Positions 23,213-35,850 are shown, counted from the first letter of the stretch. The stretch: 64,000 bases of DNA from Loxodes magnus (GCA_946699065.1 CAMPDV010000264.1:310001-374000), one strand, 5' to 3'. Numbers and translations are program-made. The notes: generated by a model from the letters alone, not told the origin.

Positions 23213-23542
23213 ATGAATTTAGTCTAAAAAAACAAATCTATTTAATTAAGAAAAGAGCAGAAGATAAAATATAAGAAATAAGAAATCTTAGTTAAATAAA
23301 TCACTAGCAAATTATGATTAAACCTATACACGATCCAATGGAGATTGAATAATCAAATAATCACAAAAATAGGACAATTATACAAATAATCAAAAGAATA
23401 CCATTTGCGAATTGATTTTTTAGAATCTATGGAATATAAAAAAATGTTGGAGATACAAAAATTTCAAAGTTATGAAAATAAAAAGTTTTTAAAAGAACTA
23501 ATTAAAGTATTAAATCTTTTAGAAATTTCTCTAATTGACTGA
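23213..23542 (+). CDS. Small basic helical protein (109 aa), copy 1
   Basis: ATG at 23213, TGA at 23540-23542. Lys/Gln/Ile/Leu-rich throughout, likely helical (LRKEQKIKYKKQEILVKQ, RLNNQIITKIGQLYKQ, NKKFLKELIKVLNLLEI). One TGA is read as Trp (SKLWLNLY). The copy at 56244-56573 has the same length but differs by several amino-acid changes, more than the neighbouring 259-aa gene. It always follows that gene, so the two may form one transcription unit or element. Not recognised. Confidence 0.55.
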
Positions 23543-25287
23543 AATAGTCGAATAGAAACATAATAATTAAATACAATTAATTATTTTGTAAATTTTTAAT
23601 TAAATTACTTTTAATCTTGTCTAAATTTACTATTTTAATGGGAAAAATTTCTATTTTTTAATAATTTGATGAATTTATTTATTCTAATTTTATTATTTCA
23701 AAATATTTTCATTATTTTTGAATAAAATGTATTTTTATGATTTAATTAAGATATTATATAAAATTTTAATATTTTTATATAATAAATTTTTAAAAAGAAT
23801 TCTATTTGTAAGCATTTCAAAGTTTATTAAAATTATACTTTATTTATAAAAATTTGTATTTTAAAAGATACATTTTATTAGATTTTCTCAATCAATTACA
23901 AAATTTTAATCTTCATAATAAATAAAATTTAATTTATTAATGAAAATTTAAAAATTTAGACTATAAAAAATAAAAGTGATATAATTAATATTGGAAGGAA
24001 ATAAAAAAAATTAATATTTAATTGATTTATTATTTACTAATCTGTTTAAATTTAATAGGAAAAAGTTAAATATTAATACTCTTAACTATTTACCTAATTA
24101 TTTTTAAATTTACTCATTTAAAATAAATTAAAAATTTATAAAGCTAAAAATCTTAGCATATAATTGCAAACTCTATATAATGAACAAATCAAAAAAATAT
24201 AAAAAGCAAAAATTTAAAAAAACTATTAAGAAATTTAGTCTAAATAATTAATTCTAAGAAATCTTTATAAATTAATAGCAATTAATTTAATTTATTATTA
24301 AGTATTTTTTAAATCACATTATAATTACATAAAACATATATAAAATCATTTTATAAATGTATAACTATAAAAATTAAAAAAGTTATATTATTATAAATTA
24401 ATAGTTATTTTTAGAAAAAATTTTAAACTTCTACCTAATAGAATTAAGATTAATTTCCAATTTTTTTTATTTTTTATTTTTCAGTATTAAAAATAAATTA
24501 ATTTTAATAAAAATACATAAATTATAAATAGAAATCTAAAAATATTTTCACTTTAAATTTAAATATTTTTGATTTTTAAGAAATATTTTTAAAATTAATT
24601 AAATAATAAGTATTTTATAAAATAGCTTTTTAATAAATTATTTTAATATAGAATATCACTACTTAATTTTATTTGAAACATATTTTAGATTGATTCCAGA
24701 AAATAAAAATTAGAAATTAAATAATTAAAAAATTAAATAATATAAAGTAAAAATGTTAATCAGCTTTACTTAATCCTTTAATTTCTTTCGCGTTTATGCT
24801 GTTTATTTGTAAAATTTTATTTTAGAATGATAATTAATTTTATATTATATGGATTTGGATATTAAATATCCTAAGTAATGATTAAGTAAAAAAGGTTTTA
24901 GATATATTAAAATCATACTACTGTTATAAAAATCTAACTCCAACTAATTTCGAAAATCATAAAAGTAAACTATATAATTATATAATTGATATCATTTAAA
25001 TTGAAATAATGATGACTATGTCCATACTTTTATAATCTTCTTATTAAATAAATGGTATTTCTTTAATATTTTATATGAACTATTCAAAATTAATTAAGAT
25101 ATTAAAATTAACTTATATGTAATAAAATAAATTATAGATCTAAATATTTATTAAATAAAATTTTTCTATTGGTATAAATTATTATTTAGAACTTTTTAAG
25201 TTTAATATTTAATTAGTATTGTAAATTTCCTATACTTAAAAAAATTAAGCTAAACATTTAAATTTTTATTTTTTATTAATAAAGAAC
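23543..25287. other. 1.7-kb AT-rich stretch with no gene seen
   Basis: Near-pure A/T, no motif on either strand. Duplicated at 56574-58320 with small indels. Confidence 0.5.
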
Positions 25288-25545
25288 GGATATCAGCTGT
25301 GGTCAGGAGAATTAGAAGGTAATCTGGTTCGGTGCATACTGCTTTGTGAGTAATATCGTACTAAATGTTACCATGAGGAAGGGTGGACAAGTTCGTGTAG
25401 AGACATTTCTAATTTTACCAAAGGTTTACTCTAGCAGTAATACACATTTGACTACCGGACCATCTAATATTCTTAAATATTGATTCTTATTTGGATCTTA
25501 TTCAAGAAGACTGTAAGATTAGTCTCAAAAATCGAGAATAAATTG
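25288..25545 (+). repeat. GC-richer element, family 2, copy a
   Basis: About 255 bp at roughly 40% GC in sequence otherwise near 20%. It starts ggatatcagc and includes ggtaatctg, gaggaagggtg, ctctagcag and cttattcaagaagactg. A diverged copy lies on the minus strand at 48775-49007, and a near-identical one at 58321-58578 (part of the duplication). The two families of copies share no reading frame, so it is probably non-coding: SINE or RNA gene. I could not match it to SRP, RNase P or spliceosomal RNA. Confidence 0.5.
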
Positions 25546-25699
25546 ATTTATTATTTTTTTAATTTCAGATTCTTTAAAAAGAGGTGTTTCTTATAAATGA
25601 AAGGATCAAAATTTGTAATATAAAATGTTCACTTTTATATACTGTATTAATTTTTCTATTTTAATTTTCAATATCTTCTTTATTTAAATTTGAATATAT

Positions 25700-26710
25700 A
25701 TAAAAAACTTAATTTTCTCAATTTTAAATAAATTGCTATTGTTGTTTATAAATAAAGTTCATCTAAATTCTTATTTTAGGATTAATTAAATTTTTGCTTA
25801 TTTAAACATTATTTATGCATTTTTATTAAGATTCTTATAATTTTCTTTAGCTTATGTCTTTTATCATTTCAAAAATTAATGTAGATATTTTTTATGAGAT
25901 TGATTTTTTATTCTTCATAAGTTGGCAACTTCTTAATTTTGACGTCCATAAAAGCTTAAAAATGTTATTATTAATTATTAACTTATTTAGCTTAAGAAAA
26001 GAGTTTTGTTAGATGAACTAGAAGTTTATAACAATTTTTTTTATACTTGTTAACCAAGTGCAGTCTCAGCATTAATATTAATTAAATCACTGATAAATTA
26101 GTACTATTTTTCGACATTTTTTTAATCTATTTGTTTAAATTGGGAGAACTATCCCTAATAAAATTTGATATTGTCTTCTTACATTAGGAACCTACATTTT
26201 TTAAATTTTAAAGAGAAAGCAATATTCTTAATTTTGATATATTCTAGTTAAATCATATTTTACTGTAATAAATAATGGGAAATAATCAGTATGCAGAACC
26301 TAATTTTGAATCACACAAAAATTAGAGAAATCATTAATATTAAAATATTTAGTTGCTAGGAAATAATAATTACAGTAATTTTAATTGTTTGCTCTATGAG
26401 TGAATGTGTTGCATTATTAGTCATTCAATACTATTAGGTAATTTGCTTTTATGAAATTTAATATTCTTTAAGTATTATTGTTAATTTGTGATGAATTACT
26501 GCCGAAATTAGGAAGTAAATCATTGAAATAACCACAAAGAATAGTAGGTCTCTAATTTTCATTATTATTTATTATATTAGAAAGATATTCATAAGCAAGT
26601 TCTTTCTAAATGTTTGATTTTTCATTTAGAGGTTAATAGCATAAAGCATCAGTTAAATATCCAATTCTTATACTAATAAAATGTCCAGGAAGATTTGAGA
26701 AATTTAATTA
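25700..26710 (-). pseudogene. Non-LTR retroelement endonuclease remnant, copy 1
   Basis: Minus-strand reading matches the C-terminal half of an APE-type endonuclease and the linker after it: LPGHFISIRIGYLTDALCYQ, then RPTILCGYFNDLLPNFGSN (GDFN box), LIVLNDQQCNTFTHR (the LN...T.TH pattern), and VLHTDYFPLFITV (SDHxP box). Two catalytic positions are changed: the GDFN Asp is Tyr (26522-26533) and the SDH His is Tyr (26276-26290), so it should be inactive. No reverse transcriptase is recognised downstream (lower coordinates). The duplicated copy at 58732-59742 has the same changes, so the decay predates the duplication. Confidence 0.65.
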
Positions 26711-26890
26711 ATTTTAAGAAATTAAAGGGGCAGGAAATGGGATATAATAAATTAGATATCTTAATTAAATAAACCATTAATGAGTTATTATTAAAGCTAT
26801 AAATTATACAATGGAGATTAAGTAATTAAACTTAAATATTGACAATATAAAAAAATTAATAATTAATTAAGTATTAAAATAAAATCTATT

Positions 26891-27232
26891 ATGTGCTAAT
26901 TCTGATGAAGGCTAGAAATTACAAAATAAAACTTTGGAAATAAAAAAATTGCAAAAAATCAAAAATCAAAAATTTCTTAAAAAATCTAACTTAGATTTAT
27001 TGTGTATCTGAAAGTAACCTATGAAGGAAAAAATGATTTATGTAGATTAATTACTCTAGTAAATATTAGACGCTTAAAAAAGAAGAACCAAGCAAATGTT
27101 TGGAAAGGACTGAAATTCAAATAAAATACCAACGATAAAGAAAGAAAAGAATAACAGCCATAAATATGAATTAAAGAATATAAATCTAGAGAAGAAAAGA
27201 ACGATTTCAATGAGTCTTTCGATGATTCTTGA
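26891..27232 (+). CDS. Unknown Lys/Glu-rich protein (up to 113 aa), copy 1
   Basis: The frame ends NESFDDS-TGA at 27230-27232. It is protein-like from about residue 40 (VTYEGKNDLCRLITLVNIRR, NQANVWKGLKFK, REEKNDFNES). The only in-frame ATG is 26891, followed after three codons by two adjacent TGA, so the true 5' end is probably elsewhere. Not recognised. Copy 2 is 59923-60264. Confidence 0.4.
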
Positions 27233-27245
27233 GACTTTTATAAAC

Positions 27246-27277
<32 letters not shown>

Positions 27278-27639
27278 AAGAACTATCACATTAGTAAATT
27301 ATGTTATGCTATTATGCTATTATTTATAAATTTATCTTATATATTTCCTATTTTAGCTTCTTTTCATTTATTTATAAAACTATTTTCTACTTTACCAAAG
27401 GTTAGATTTATCATTAATATTTAAACTATGCAATTTTAAATAAAGTTCTCTTAAAGAATAAAGAGAATACCTTGGTTCTAACAAAGTATATATAGCAATT
27501 TAAAAATAAATTTATATTTTATTTATCAAACCTTGATTGATAAAAATATTATCATATCATATAAAAATATAACTCCAAAGAAATAATTTTCTTCTATGTG
27601 AAATTTAAAAATACAAATAACTTAATTAGATATTTCTAT
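27233..27639. other. Spacer with (AAATA)n run
   Basis: Holds a short AAATA-type microsatellite (about 27248-27281). No gene seen. Confidence 0.5.
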
Positions 27640-28209
27640 ATGCTATAATTGGAAGAATAGAAACTAGCAAAAGAAATTTAATATCTGAAATAAATAATTT
27701 AATCTCTAATACTTACTATCAAAAAATTAATCAATCAACAGAAACTTAAATAAAAATTAGCTAAAAGAAGGAAATGCAATCGAAAGGAGTTTAAGATAAA
27801 TTTGAATCAGATAATTAATCTTTTGTAGTGTACCAATTAAAGAGCTGATCAAGAGTAAAGAGGAAAATAGAATTCTTCATTAGGCTTCATATTCTAAAAA
27901 GAAAAATAAAATGTTTATATTACAAAAAATAAGAATCGCAAGATAAGAAACTGTCACAGACTTTAATTAAAGTAAGATTTAACTCCAGAAAAGGAATTTA
28001 CAACCTATTTAATATTTATTGAAACCAAACGGAATACTTTATTAAAAAAATTTAACCATTTTTGGAACTCAAAGATTATAAAGGCATTGAGACAATTCGA
28101 GAAATGATAGTGCGATTTTTTTTAATCACTAACAAGAGGAGAAGTCAAGCAAGCTATAAGAATTTAAGATCCAGAGAAACCAAAAGAAATTGATATTGAA
28201 ATCTTTTGA
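27640..28209 (+). CDS. Unknown protein (189 aa), copy 1
   Basis: ATG at 27640, TGA at 28207-28209. The N-terminus is a Gln/Leu/Lys-rich helix (LEEQKLAKEIQYLKQII, LINQQKLKQKLAKRR). The C-terminal 100 residues look like a folded domain (DLTPEKEFTTYLIFIETKR, LKKFNHFWNSKIIKALRQ, TRGEVKQAIRIQDPEKP) with an acidic tail. One TGA is read as Trp (EKWQCDFF). The duplicate 60672-61241 is the same length with very few substitutions, so the frame is preserved. Not recognised; placed just before RING-Kelch in both copies. Confidence 0.6.
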
Positions 28210-28563
28210 AGATAAAAACTTTTATAAACTCTAATTTATAATTAACCAAATAAAGATGACTTCATTTTAATATATTATATGATTATGTTATATTATAGAT
28301 AAATTATTATTATAAATAAATTTGATAGTTGGATTATTTTTAAGATTAAGAAGTATAAATTATGTAAAATAATTTAGATGGCAATATGATTTGCATAATA
28401 ATCTAATTATCTTCTAATTATAAATGAGTAGGCAAAATATCTATCTTGATACTAAATAATGTAATAATAGATATTTTATAATTTATATAACTTAAGTTAA
28501 ACTTTTGATGGCAACTGTTATAAATTACCTTTATAAGCTTTTTTAATCTAAATAATAATAAAA
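28210..28563. other. Upstream region of RING-Kelch copy 2
   Basis: No gene seen. The last 60 bp before the ATG (gatggtaactgttataaatt onward) are shared with the other two RING-Kelch copies and probably include promoter and 5' leader. Confidence 0.4.
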
Positions 28564-30030
28564 ATGTAAGCGTTACCAAAATGCTTAATCTGCTTAGAAG
28601 ATTACAACTTAACTAATGCTCTTCCAACTGTCTTACCTTGTGGACATATTTACTGTGGTTTGTGTTTGAATACTGAGTACTGATTATAAGGCATAATGTA
28701 ATGTCCTATTTGTTAAAAAGGATTCCATTTTAGATTTGAAGACTTACCTTAAGAAAGTGATTTAATAAGAATGATATTTTAAAACTAATAATACATATAA
28801 AAGATTTAAGATGCTAGATAGAAATTAAAAGAGATAAGGAAGTAAATTATGCAAAAATCTAAAACCATTACAACCAAATTATCTAACATTACTAATACTC
28901 TCATTATACCATATACTAATATCATCCAATACACTACTATCATTAACCTACTTTTATCTACAACTAATAACACTCAAATATTATACAATCATCCTAATTC
29001 CCTATTTACTAATATCTAAAACCAACTATAATCTAATCTAACTATAACAGTCTAACTATATTCCACTATATAACCACCTTTAATACAAAACCTATCTAAA
29101 TTAACTTCAAATTATATCACACAAATAAGATACAAACTATAATAGAATACTAAGCAGCAAAAACTAAACATTATACAGACTAATAAAGATAAACTAAGCT
29201 AATAATAGCATTCTATGTAATCTAACTATATTCACTATTTTGATTGATGGATTTAAAAATTAAGTTTATTTAATATTTAAACAGAGTAATTGCGATAAGT
29301 CTAAGTTTATATAAAAATTCCACACCTTAGTAAAAGTTTAAAATATGAAAATAAGTTATATTTAATTGGGGGATGTAACGAAACTTAAAATAAATGAATA
29401 AAAGAAACTTGATAATTTGATTATGAAGGAAGTAGTGTAAAGTTTAGCGATCTAAATGAGGGAAGATATGACTTTGGAATAGCAGCTGCTTAAAAATATC
29501 TTTATGTGGTTGGAGGAGTCACTAATAGAAATCGAATGCTATAATCAGTAGAAAAGTTAAAGATAGGAAACTAAAGCAAATGATAAAACCACACTTAATT
29601 TCTATTCCAAATAGCAGGTTAAACTTTAGTAGTAGATAAAGATTAATAAAATATTTATTCTTTTGGAGGTGGAAATTAAAAAAGATTTACTTTAAAAGAT
29701 ATATGAAAGTATAATATATAGAGTGATAGATGGAGTAAGTAAAATTTGAATCTTCCTGAAGCTGTTGCTTATCCTATAGTTTCTTTAGAGCCTTTTATCA
29801 TAATTGGAGGTTTAAAGAATTTGTCTAGGCAAGAATATTCAAGAAGAATATATAAAAGAAACAAAGAATAATGACAATAAAGTTAAATTTTTAAAGATGT
29901 TTTAGCTTTAACAGAGATGAAAATAAGAGGTATTTATGGATATGTTTTTGCTGTAGAAGAACCAAGAATTTCAATAATGAGGATTGATTTAGAAAAATTG
30001 AGTTATAGAAGTATTAAAAGCCATAACTGA
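28564..30030 (+). CDS. RING-finger/Kelch-repeat protein, copy 2 (488 aa)
   Basis: Same architecture as 467-1933: C3HC4 RING at residues 7-50, Asn/Thr-rich helical middle, Kelch-like blades (LYLIGGC, LYVVGGV, YSFGGG, IIIGGLKN). Probable ubiquitin ligase with a propeller for substrate binding. The RING and middle part are virtually identical to copy 1, while from about 29200 on it is identical to copy 3 and clearly different from copy 1. It ends SHN-TGA. The frame is intact. Confidence 0.85.
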
Positions 30031-30809
30031 TAAACATAATAATAATATTTATTTTATTAATATTATTTATAATAAATATATTCATATGTTAATAAGTATT
30101 TTAAAGATATTTAATTAGGTAAATTTGTTGCTACTTATTAAAATGGTTATCTATGCTTATTAATGATGTATCGTTAAAACTAATAAAGGTTTTTTGGATA
30201 TTTAAGTGTATATATGATGTTGATATAGTAGGTAATGTAGTTATAGCAATATAGTTAACAATAAAAACTTAGCAATAATTTGGTATCCTAACTAAATGAT
30301 TATCAAAATGTATTAGATAAATTATGATTTCCTATACTATTTTCTAAAAATTATTTTCCTTACTAACTCTTTTTAAAGCTGAAATAAATAAAGAATCAAA
30401 TTGTATCTTAACAACTTTAAAAATCTATTATTAAATATTATCATTATTAAGATACTAACATACAACTTATAACATACAAAAACATATTCAACACAGTCAA
30501 AAAAAACTATCTTTAAATACATCCTTATTATTTAAATTATACAAGTACTACTTAGATTACTATTTATCTATTCAAATCAAAACTATAATCAAATAATCAT
30601 TAAACTATACCTATATCTAAATACTAATTAAGTCTTCACTACTATCATCAAGTCAACATCTTCAACCCTAAAATACATTATATACGTTTTATATTTTAAC
30701 TAATTACTATATATACTGGAAAATGTCACATAAACAATAATAAAATCAAGCCATTATAACCCCTATACTTTCTATAAAAACTCAATCATAATAACTTTTC
30801 GAGATTAAT
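30031..30809. repeat. 3' flank of RING-Kelch copy 2
   Basis: No gene seen. Homologous to 1934-2680 and nearly identical to 63082-63857. G-poor from about 30430 to 30780. Confidence 0.5.
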
Positions 30810-32080
30810 ATGATAAACCAGTAACCAATAACCAGTACTCAACAATATCATGCTTTTAGAAGGGAATCTTATGGTGAAAAAAAGCAAGAAAAATACGATG
30901 AACTAGTATTTAGCAGAAAATAAAATGACCTAAAAAAATTTTAAAGAAAATAAAGTAGAAAATTTCATCTAAGAAATAAGAATAATCTACCTCAATTTTT
31001 ATAAGAGAGACATTTTAAAATTTACAACCCAAGTATAGCAAAAGCAAAATAATGTGCAAAACTATTTGAACTCTTCAGATACATATAGAGAGAATTTGGA
31101 TAACATAAAGATTAAGTACGAATAATACCAACTGGATTTATTCTAGTTGTTTTCTCTGATTAAGATTAACTTAATAATTTTACTAAAATAAAATGATAAT
31201 ATTAATCTTTTGATATTTCTATCAAGAAGTGAAATATTAATTAATACTACAACAATAATAACTATCCAATTCGCTACACTTTTGGTATAGATTACTTTTT
31301 AGTTCCAACAAAAAATAGCTTAAAGTCTTCAAAAATATCAAGAAACACTTTTACATGCAATAAAAGTATTAACATGACTTGATGGTAGAACAACTATGTG
31401 CCTAGAATTATCAGAAACAACTAATGTAGAAAATATTTCTTCTTGATAGAAATAAAAAAATTTAATAAAAAGTTAAATCATCCGGAATACGATGATGTGT
31501 AAACTGTCAAAAAATTAGATACAATACCAAGTAATGCAAAAATAAAAAAACAATTAAGTTAACAATAAATTGTGCTGAAATATCAAAAAAGGAAGTAAAA
31601 CATGTAATAAGGGATAACACATTGAAATAAAAGATTCATAAATGAAAATAGGAAACCTAAGAAATAATTAAGATGACCAGCAAGCAAAAATTTAATCCAA
31701 AAGTATAAAGATTGCTAAAATAATCCTTTAAATAACGCGCGAGATAGGTAATAATTGATTGAATAATAAAAGATGATTTAACTAAATAAATAATGGGATA
31801 AAATTATTTAACTACCTTAGATCTATGAAAAAGTCGAAATTTAACACTATAGAGAAAAAATGATATTAACGAACTTGCCTACACAACTAAAAATACCGTT
31901 AATTTCAATAGTTAATAAAAAAATAATAGCACAAATAAACCTATACATAAATACAAATATTAGAGTTATTCAGTTTTGAAAAAGACGAAAAAAGTGACCC
32001 TAAATTGATAGCTGATATTAAATGAAAAGAATCAAACAATTAAGATTAAGAAAATTTGATTGCTTGAAAAGTTAATAAAT
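30810..32080 (+). CDS. Retroelement ORF1-like protein (about 400 aa)
   Basis: The frame opens MINQQPITSTQQYHAF and stays Lys/Arg/Asn/Gln-rich. Residues about 70-130 (RHFKIYNPSIAKAKQCAKL, HKDQVRIIPTGFILVVFSD) could be an RRM-like fold, as in LINE ORF1 proteins. It lies directly 5' of an endonuclease domain in the same orientation, which supports an ORF1 role. Several in-frame TGA codons are read as Trp, so the real end is not fixed. The first 143 bp recur at 63858-64000 at the window end. Confidence 0.5.
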
Positions 32081-32960
32081 ATAGGAATTGAAAATGTAAA
32101 GGAATTAAGTCGAACAAAGAAGAGTCATGTAAATTCATGCTTGAAAAAGATATAGATATTATGGCAACTCAAGAAGTGTTTATAGATTCAATTAAAGATA
32201 TGCCCTAAATAATCAGATATAAAACCGGGAATTAGACTTAGTATAGGAGTGGCTTTATTATTAAAGAAGAACTCTTAATCAGAATTAAAGAGCATAACGT
32301 AAAGGGATTAAACTAAAATGAAATATTTGAAGGTTGCAGAATAATTTGTATGCTTCTTGATGATTTATTTACAATTATCAATGTATATGCGCCTACAATT
32401 CTTGAGTAGGAATAATTAATCTCTTCATATGAAAGCTAAGAAAATTAAAATACATAAAACTATAATAAGCTTTTAAAATATTAAAGAAGGAAATTTCAAT
32501 TTAAATATAAAATAAATTCTACTAAATGAACTAAATCCAGTAGGGTAGTAGTTGTTAAATAAAATGAATTAATTCAAACTAGAATTAAATAATCCAGTAT
32601 AAGACTAAATCTACATTACTACAACAGGAAAAATAAAGTTTAAAATTGACTATTTTTAACGAATTTATGAATAATACGTAGAAAAAACATACAAATTTTT
32701 TAGGAGAGAATATTTGTTGATTATTAATCTGAGTAACTAATTGTTAAAATAATAGAAAAAAGCAGATAGAAGTCTAAAGCAAAACGGTTATATTATTAAA
32801 AATTTGAGATTAGAAAAATCAAGGAAAAGCTTAAACAATGAGTCACTTTTACATGAAGAATTGTTGATAATGAACTATATGATATAGAATAGATAGCCTA
32901 ATTAAATAAAATGTATTAAAGATAAATAATAATCTTTTGGATTAGTTTTAAATAATTTAT
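32080..32960 (+). pseudogene. Non-LTR retroelement APE-type endonuclease
   Basis: Clear endonuclease pattern: NWKCKGIKSNKEE (the W-N-x-R-G start, Trp from TGA), FMLEKDIDIMATQEVFID (catalytic Glu in QE), YRSGFIIKEEL, and TIINVYAPTILE. After a one-base frame change near 32490 comes GNFNLN (GDFN box, Asp changed to Asn) and KIDYFQRIYEQY (the DYxxT region). I cannot find a reverse transcriptase after 32960, so the element is truncated and probably dead. The parts are not joined here. Confidence 0.7.
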
Positions 32961-35850
32961 ATTAGCTCATTTAATACTTATATTATCTCATATTTATTAC
33001 AAATATATATATTATGCTAAGATTACTCTTTCCATTAATTCAGAAAAAAATAATAGAGATATTAATAGAATGCTTTCTTCTTAAAAGTTCATAATTTTCT
33101 TAGTAGCAAGCAACATAATAATCCAATTTTAGGTATTTTTGTACTAGATACATATTTGGATAACTTAATGGAAGATAATATTAACTATAGATATTCAGCT
33201 TAAAAAAGTCGACTAAAAGAGCTATATAAGGCAATTAAACTTGGTGAGTTAACAAAATTTAGTTTATTTAGTTTTGAATTAAAAAAATAAAATAGATAAA
33301 AAGGGTAAATTTCTTAAAAATACTTGATTAATAATTAAATAAACAAGATTTTACCAAGAAAAGAGAATAATAAGTAAAATTAATAAAAAATATTAAAATT
33401 AAATATAAAGCTAAGTAAATACTAAATATCTCTGAGCATATATCTACTATACAAAAAAATCTAACTAAAGCTTAAGTCCCAACTAAAACTAAATTATATA
33501 GTAAAGAACATTAATTAAAAACTTTAAGTTTATTTATTTCTTAGCTTTTCAAATAGAAAAAGTATCTTAATTATAACTAATAAACTAATTAATAAAATGC
33601 TTTTAGATAATAAATTAAGTTTTTATATTTAAGAAGCCTCTAATTATATTATTTAATAAAATTAAATTTAAAGTGGATAATAACTACTACATTATAAATA
33701 AAGCAAAAAATAAAATAAAAATTATTAAAAATTATAATTTAAATAGAGAAATTTACTTAACTAAGTAATTTCTAGTGTGTAAATATAATATAATATATTT
33801 TATATAAATTAAATGGCTCATATTTTTGATTAAATTTATTAAAATTATTTATTTAATAAAGTAGAAATATATTTGTAGCAAAGTAATTTTAATATTATTT
33901 TAAAGTGATTTAATAATAATTCATCTAACTATCAATTTTATGCATCATTCTAAAAGCATTATTTTAGACTTTCATACGAAAGACCCAGTTTTTAGTTCCG
34001 AATGAGTTTTTTTTAAATAAAGACATTAAAAATTTTATATTTAAAGTTATTATTTCAACTATAATCTTAGTTCTTTATTTAAAAATTTATAGCATAAAAT
34101 AGTTTGTTTAATTAGATGATTAGTATAATGATAATATAGTTAGATAATTTTAAAATTTCTAAATATTTTATTTTATCAATCTAGTTTAGAAATTTTAACT
34201 TTTAGATTTATTTAAAATAAATAAAAGAAAATTAATAGCAATTACTTAAAAAGAGACTAAGTAAAATAAATTGGAAAATATAATATTTATATTATATAAA
34301 TATCTATTATTAAAATAATTTTAACCAAAAGGTTATTATATTAATATAAATATTATAACTATAAAATTTTATATGCTAAGAAATTAATTAAGCATATTCT
34401 ATTAATTAATAGATACATTTATTTAAAAATTTATATTTTAACTTTTCTTAATTTATCATAAAAATGTATAATTAAAATGTAAATAATGTAAATAATAGAA
34501 TAAAATAATTTTAGTTACTATATTTATGATAAAATATTAATTAGGAAATTATGTTACATTTTAAATATAAATCATTAAAATTTATTTATTGAACAAATCA
34601 AAAATTTCTGTTTAAATATCTAATTAATTTTAATGAAACTAGTTTTAAATAATTAAATTATATTACTTTAAATTATGCCATTATAAAACTCTTTGAAGTT
34701 TTTCATATTTCCATAAAGAAGAATATGAAGATTAAATATTACAATAAAAGATAAATATAAAATTATTACTCGCAATTTAAAATAACTTCAATTATATTTT
34801 AAAGTGAAAAACCAGTTTTTTAACAGTGGAGATTCAACTAGCTTACCTTTATTATTTGTATTTTCAACATAATAAACAAATTATTTTCTTCATATATTTT
34901 TTCTGTTACTATTTATATAATAGAAGAAGTTATTAAATATTTCGAGAATAACTAAAAAATTTAATTTTTAACAAATATTATAAAAATTAATTGCTAAAAA
35001 CTATTTAGCATTTGGCTTTATATTTTTTATTTAAAAAAGCAATGAATAAAGACTTATTTTAGTAAATAATAATTATTTAAAATTGTAATAAACACTAAAT
35101 TTTACAAAAATAGCGAATTAAGATATTTTAGAATAACCAGCAATATTTATCATATTATTAAAATATAAATTAATTTAATATGTAAAATTTAGTAATAAAA
35201 AATAATAAATCACTATAAAATAAAAGAGTTTCAATATTTAGTAATATTGATAAATAATTATATTATTTACAATCTAAACTATAAATATTATATGAATATA
35301 AATTTAATCTTCTTTCAATTATTACTCTTTTCTGTGTTGTATCTTGATTTTTTCTTAAGTAATTAAATTATTTTTCTTTAAATATTATAATGCAAGTCTT
35401 CTACATAATAATTAAATATTTTGATATATTTAACTATTTTTTATTTTTTAGTTAAATTCTAGCATATAAATTAAGTAGTATTTATTTTAACTCTCTATAA
35501 CCTTTCTTTTTTAATTATATTAATTTAAAAAGTTTAAATAATAATTTAATAGTATTTATAGATTAAAATATAATCAATACCATAACAAATTTTGGAAATA
35601 GATACATTTATTATAATAATCTTCATAAGTAAATTACTTAGTGCCTACTGAAAATTAAAGGAAAATGTTCTAAGTTTATAAATAGAAATAGTCTTTTAAA
35701 TATATAAAAGTAATTACTTACTTTTTATTTAAGAATTAAGTAAGCAATTATATTTAATAACTAAGAATAATATAAATAAAATACTAAGTACTCTACATTT
35801 AATTAGCTTATCTTTTATATTTTATTTTAAAATTAACTATGCTTAATCTA
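32961..35850. other. 2.9-kb stretch with no gene identified
   Basis: AT-rich. The first 350 bp are A-rich and could hold further retroelement debris. Nothing recognisable afterwards on either strand. Confidence 0.4.

Larger units (their letters stand above)
21062..30960 (+). repeat. Large segmental duplication, left copy (at least 9.9 kb)
   Basis: Near-identical to 54094-64000 in the same orientation, offset about 33,032 bp, drifting to about 33,049 through small indels. The left edge falls inside an F-box/LRR gene (common sequence starts ttaaaaattgagcaag). The right edge cannot be set because the other copy reaches the window end. Differences are scattered single bases and short indels, so the duplication is recent. 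Confidence 0.9.

Noticed and set aside
25288..25545. Family 2 island as SRP, RNase P or spliceosomal RNA
   Set aside because: I could not align the conserved signatures of these RNAs; kept only as an unassigned repeat or RNA.
27019..27210. 63-aa standard-code frame on the minus strand (also 60051-60242)
   Set aside because: Antisense shadow of the Lys/Glu-rich gene 26891-27232; it is Phe/Leu/Ser-rich as expected from reversed AAG/GAA codons.
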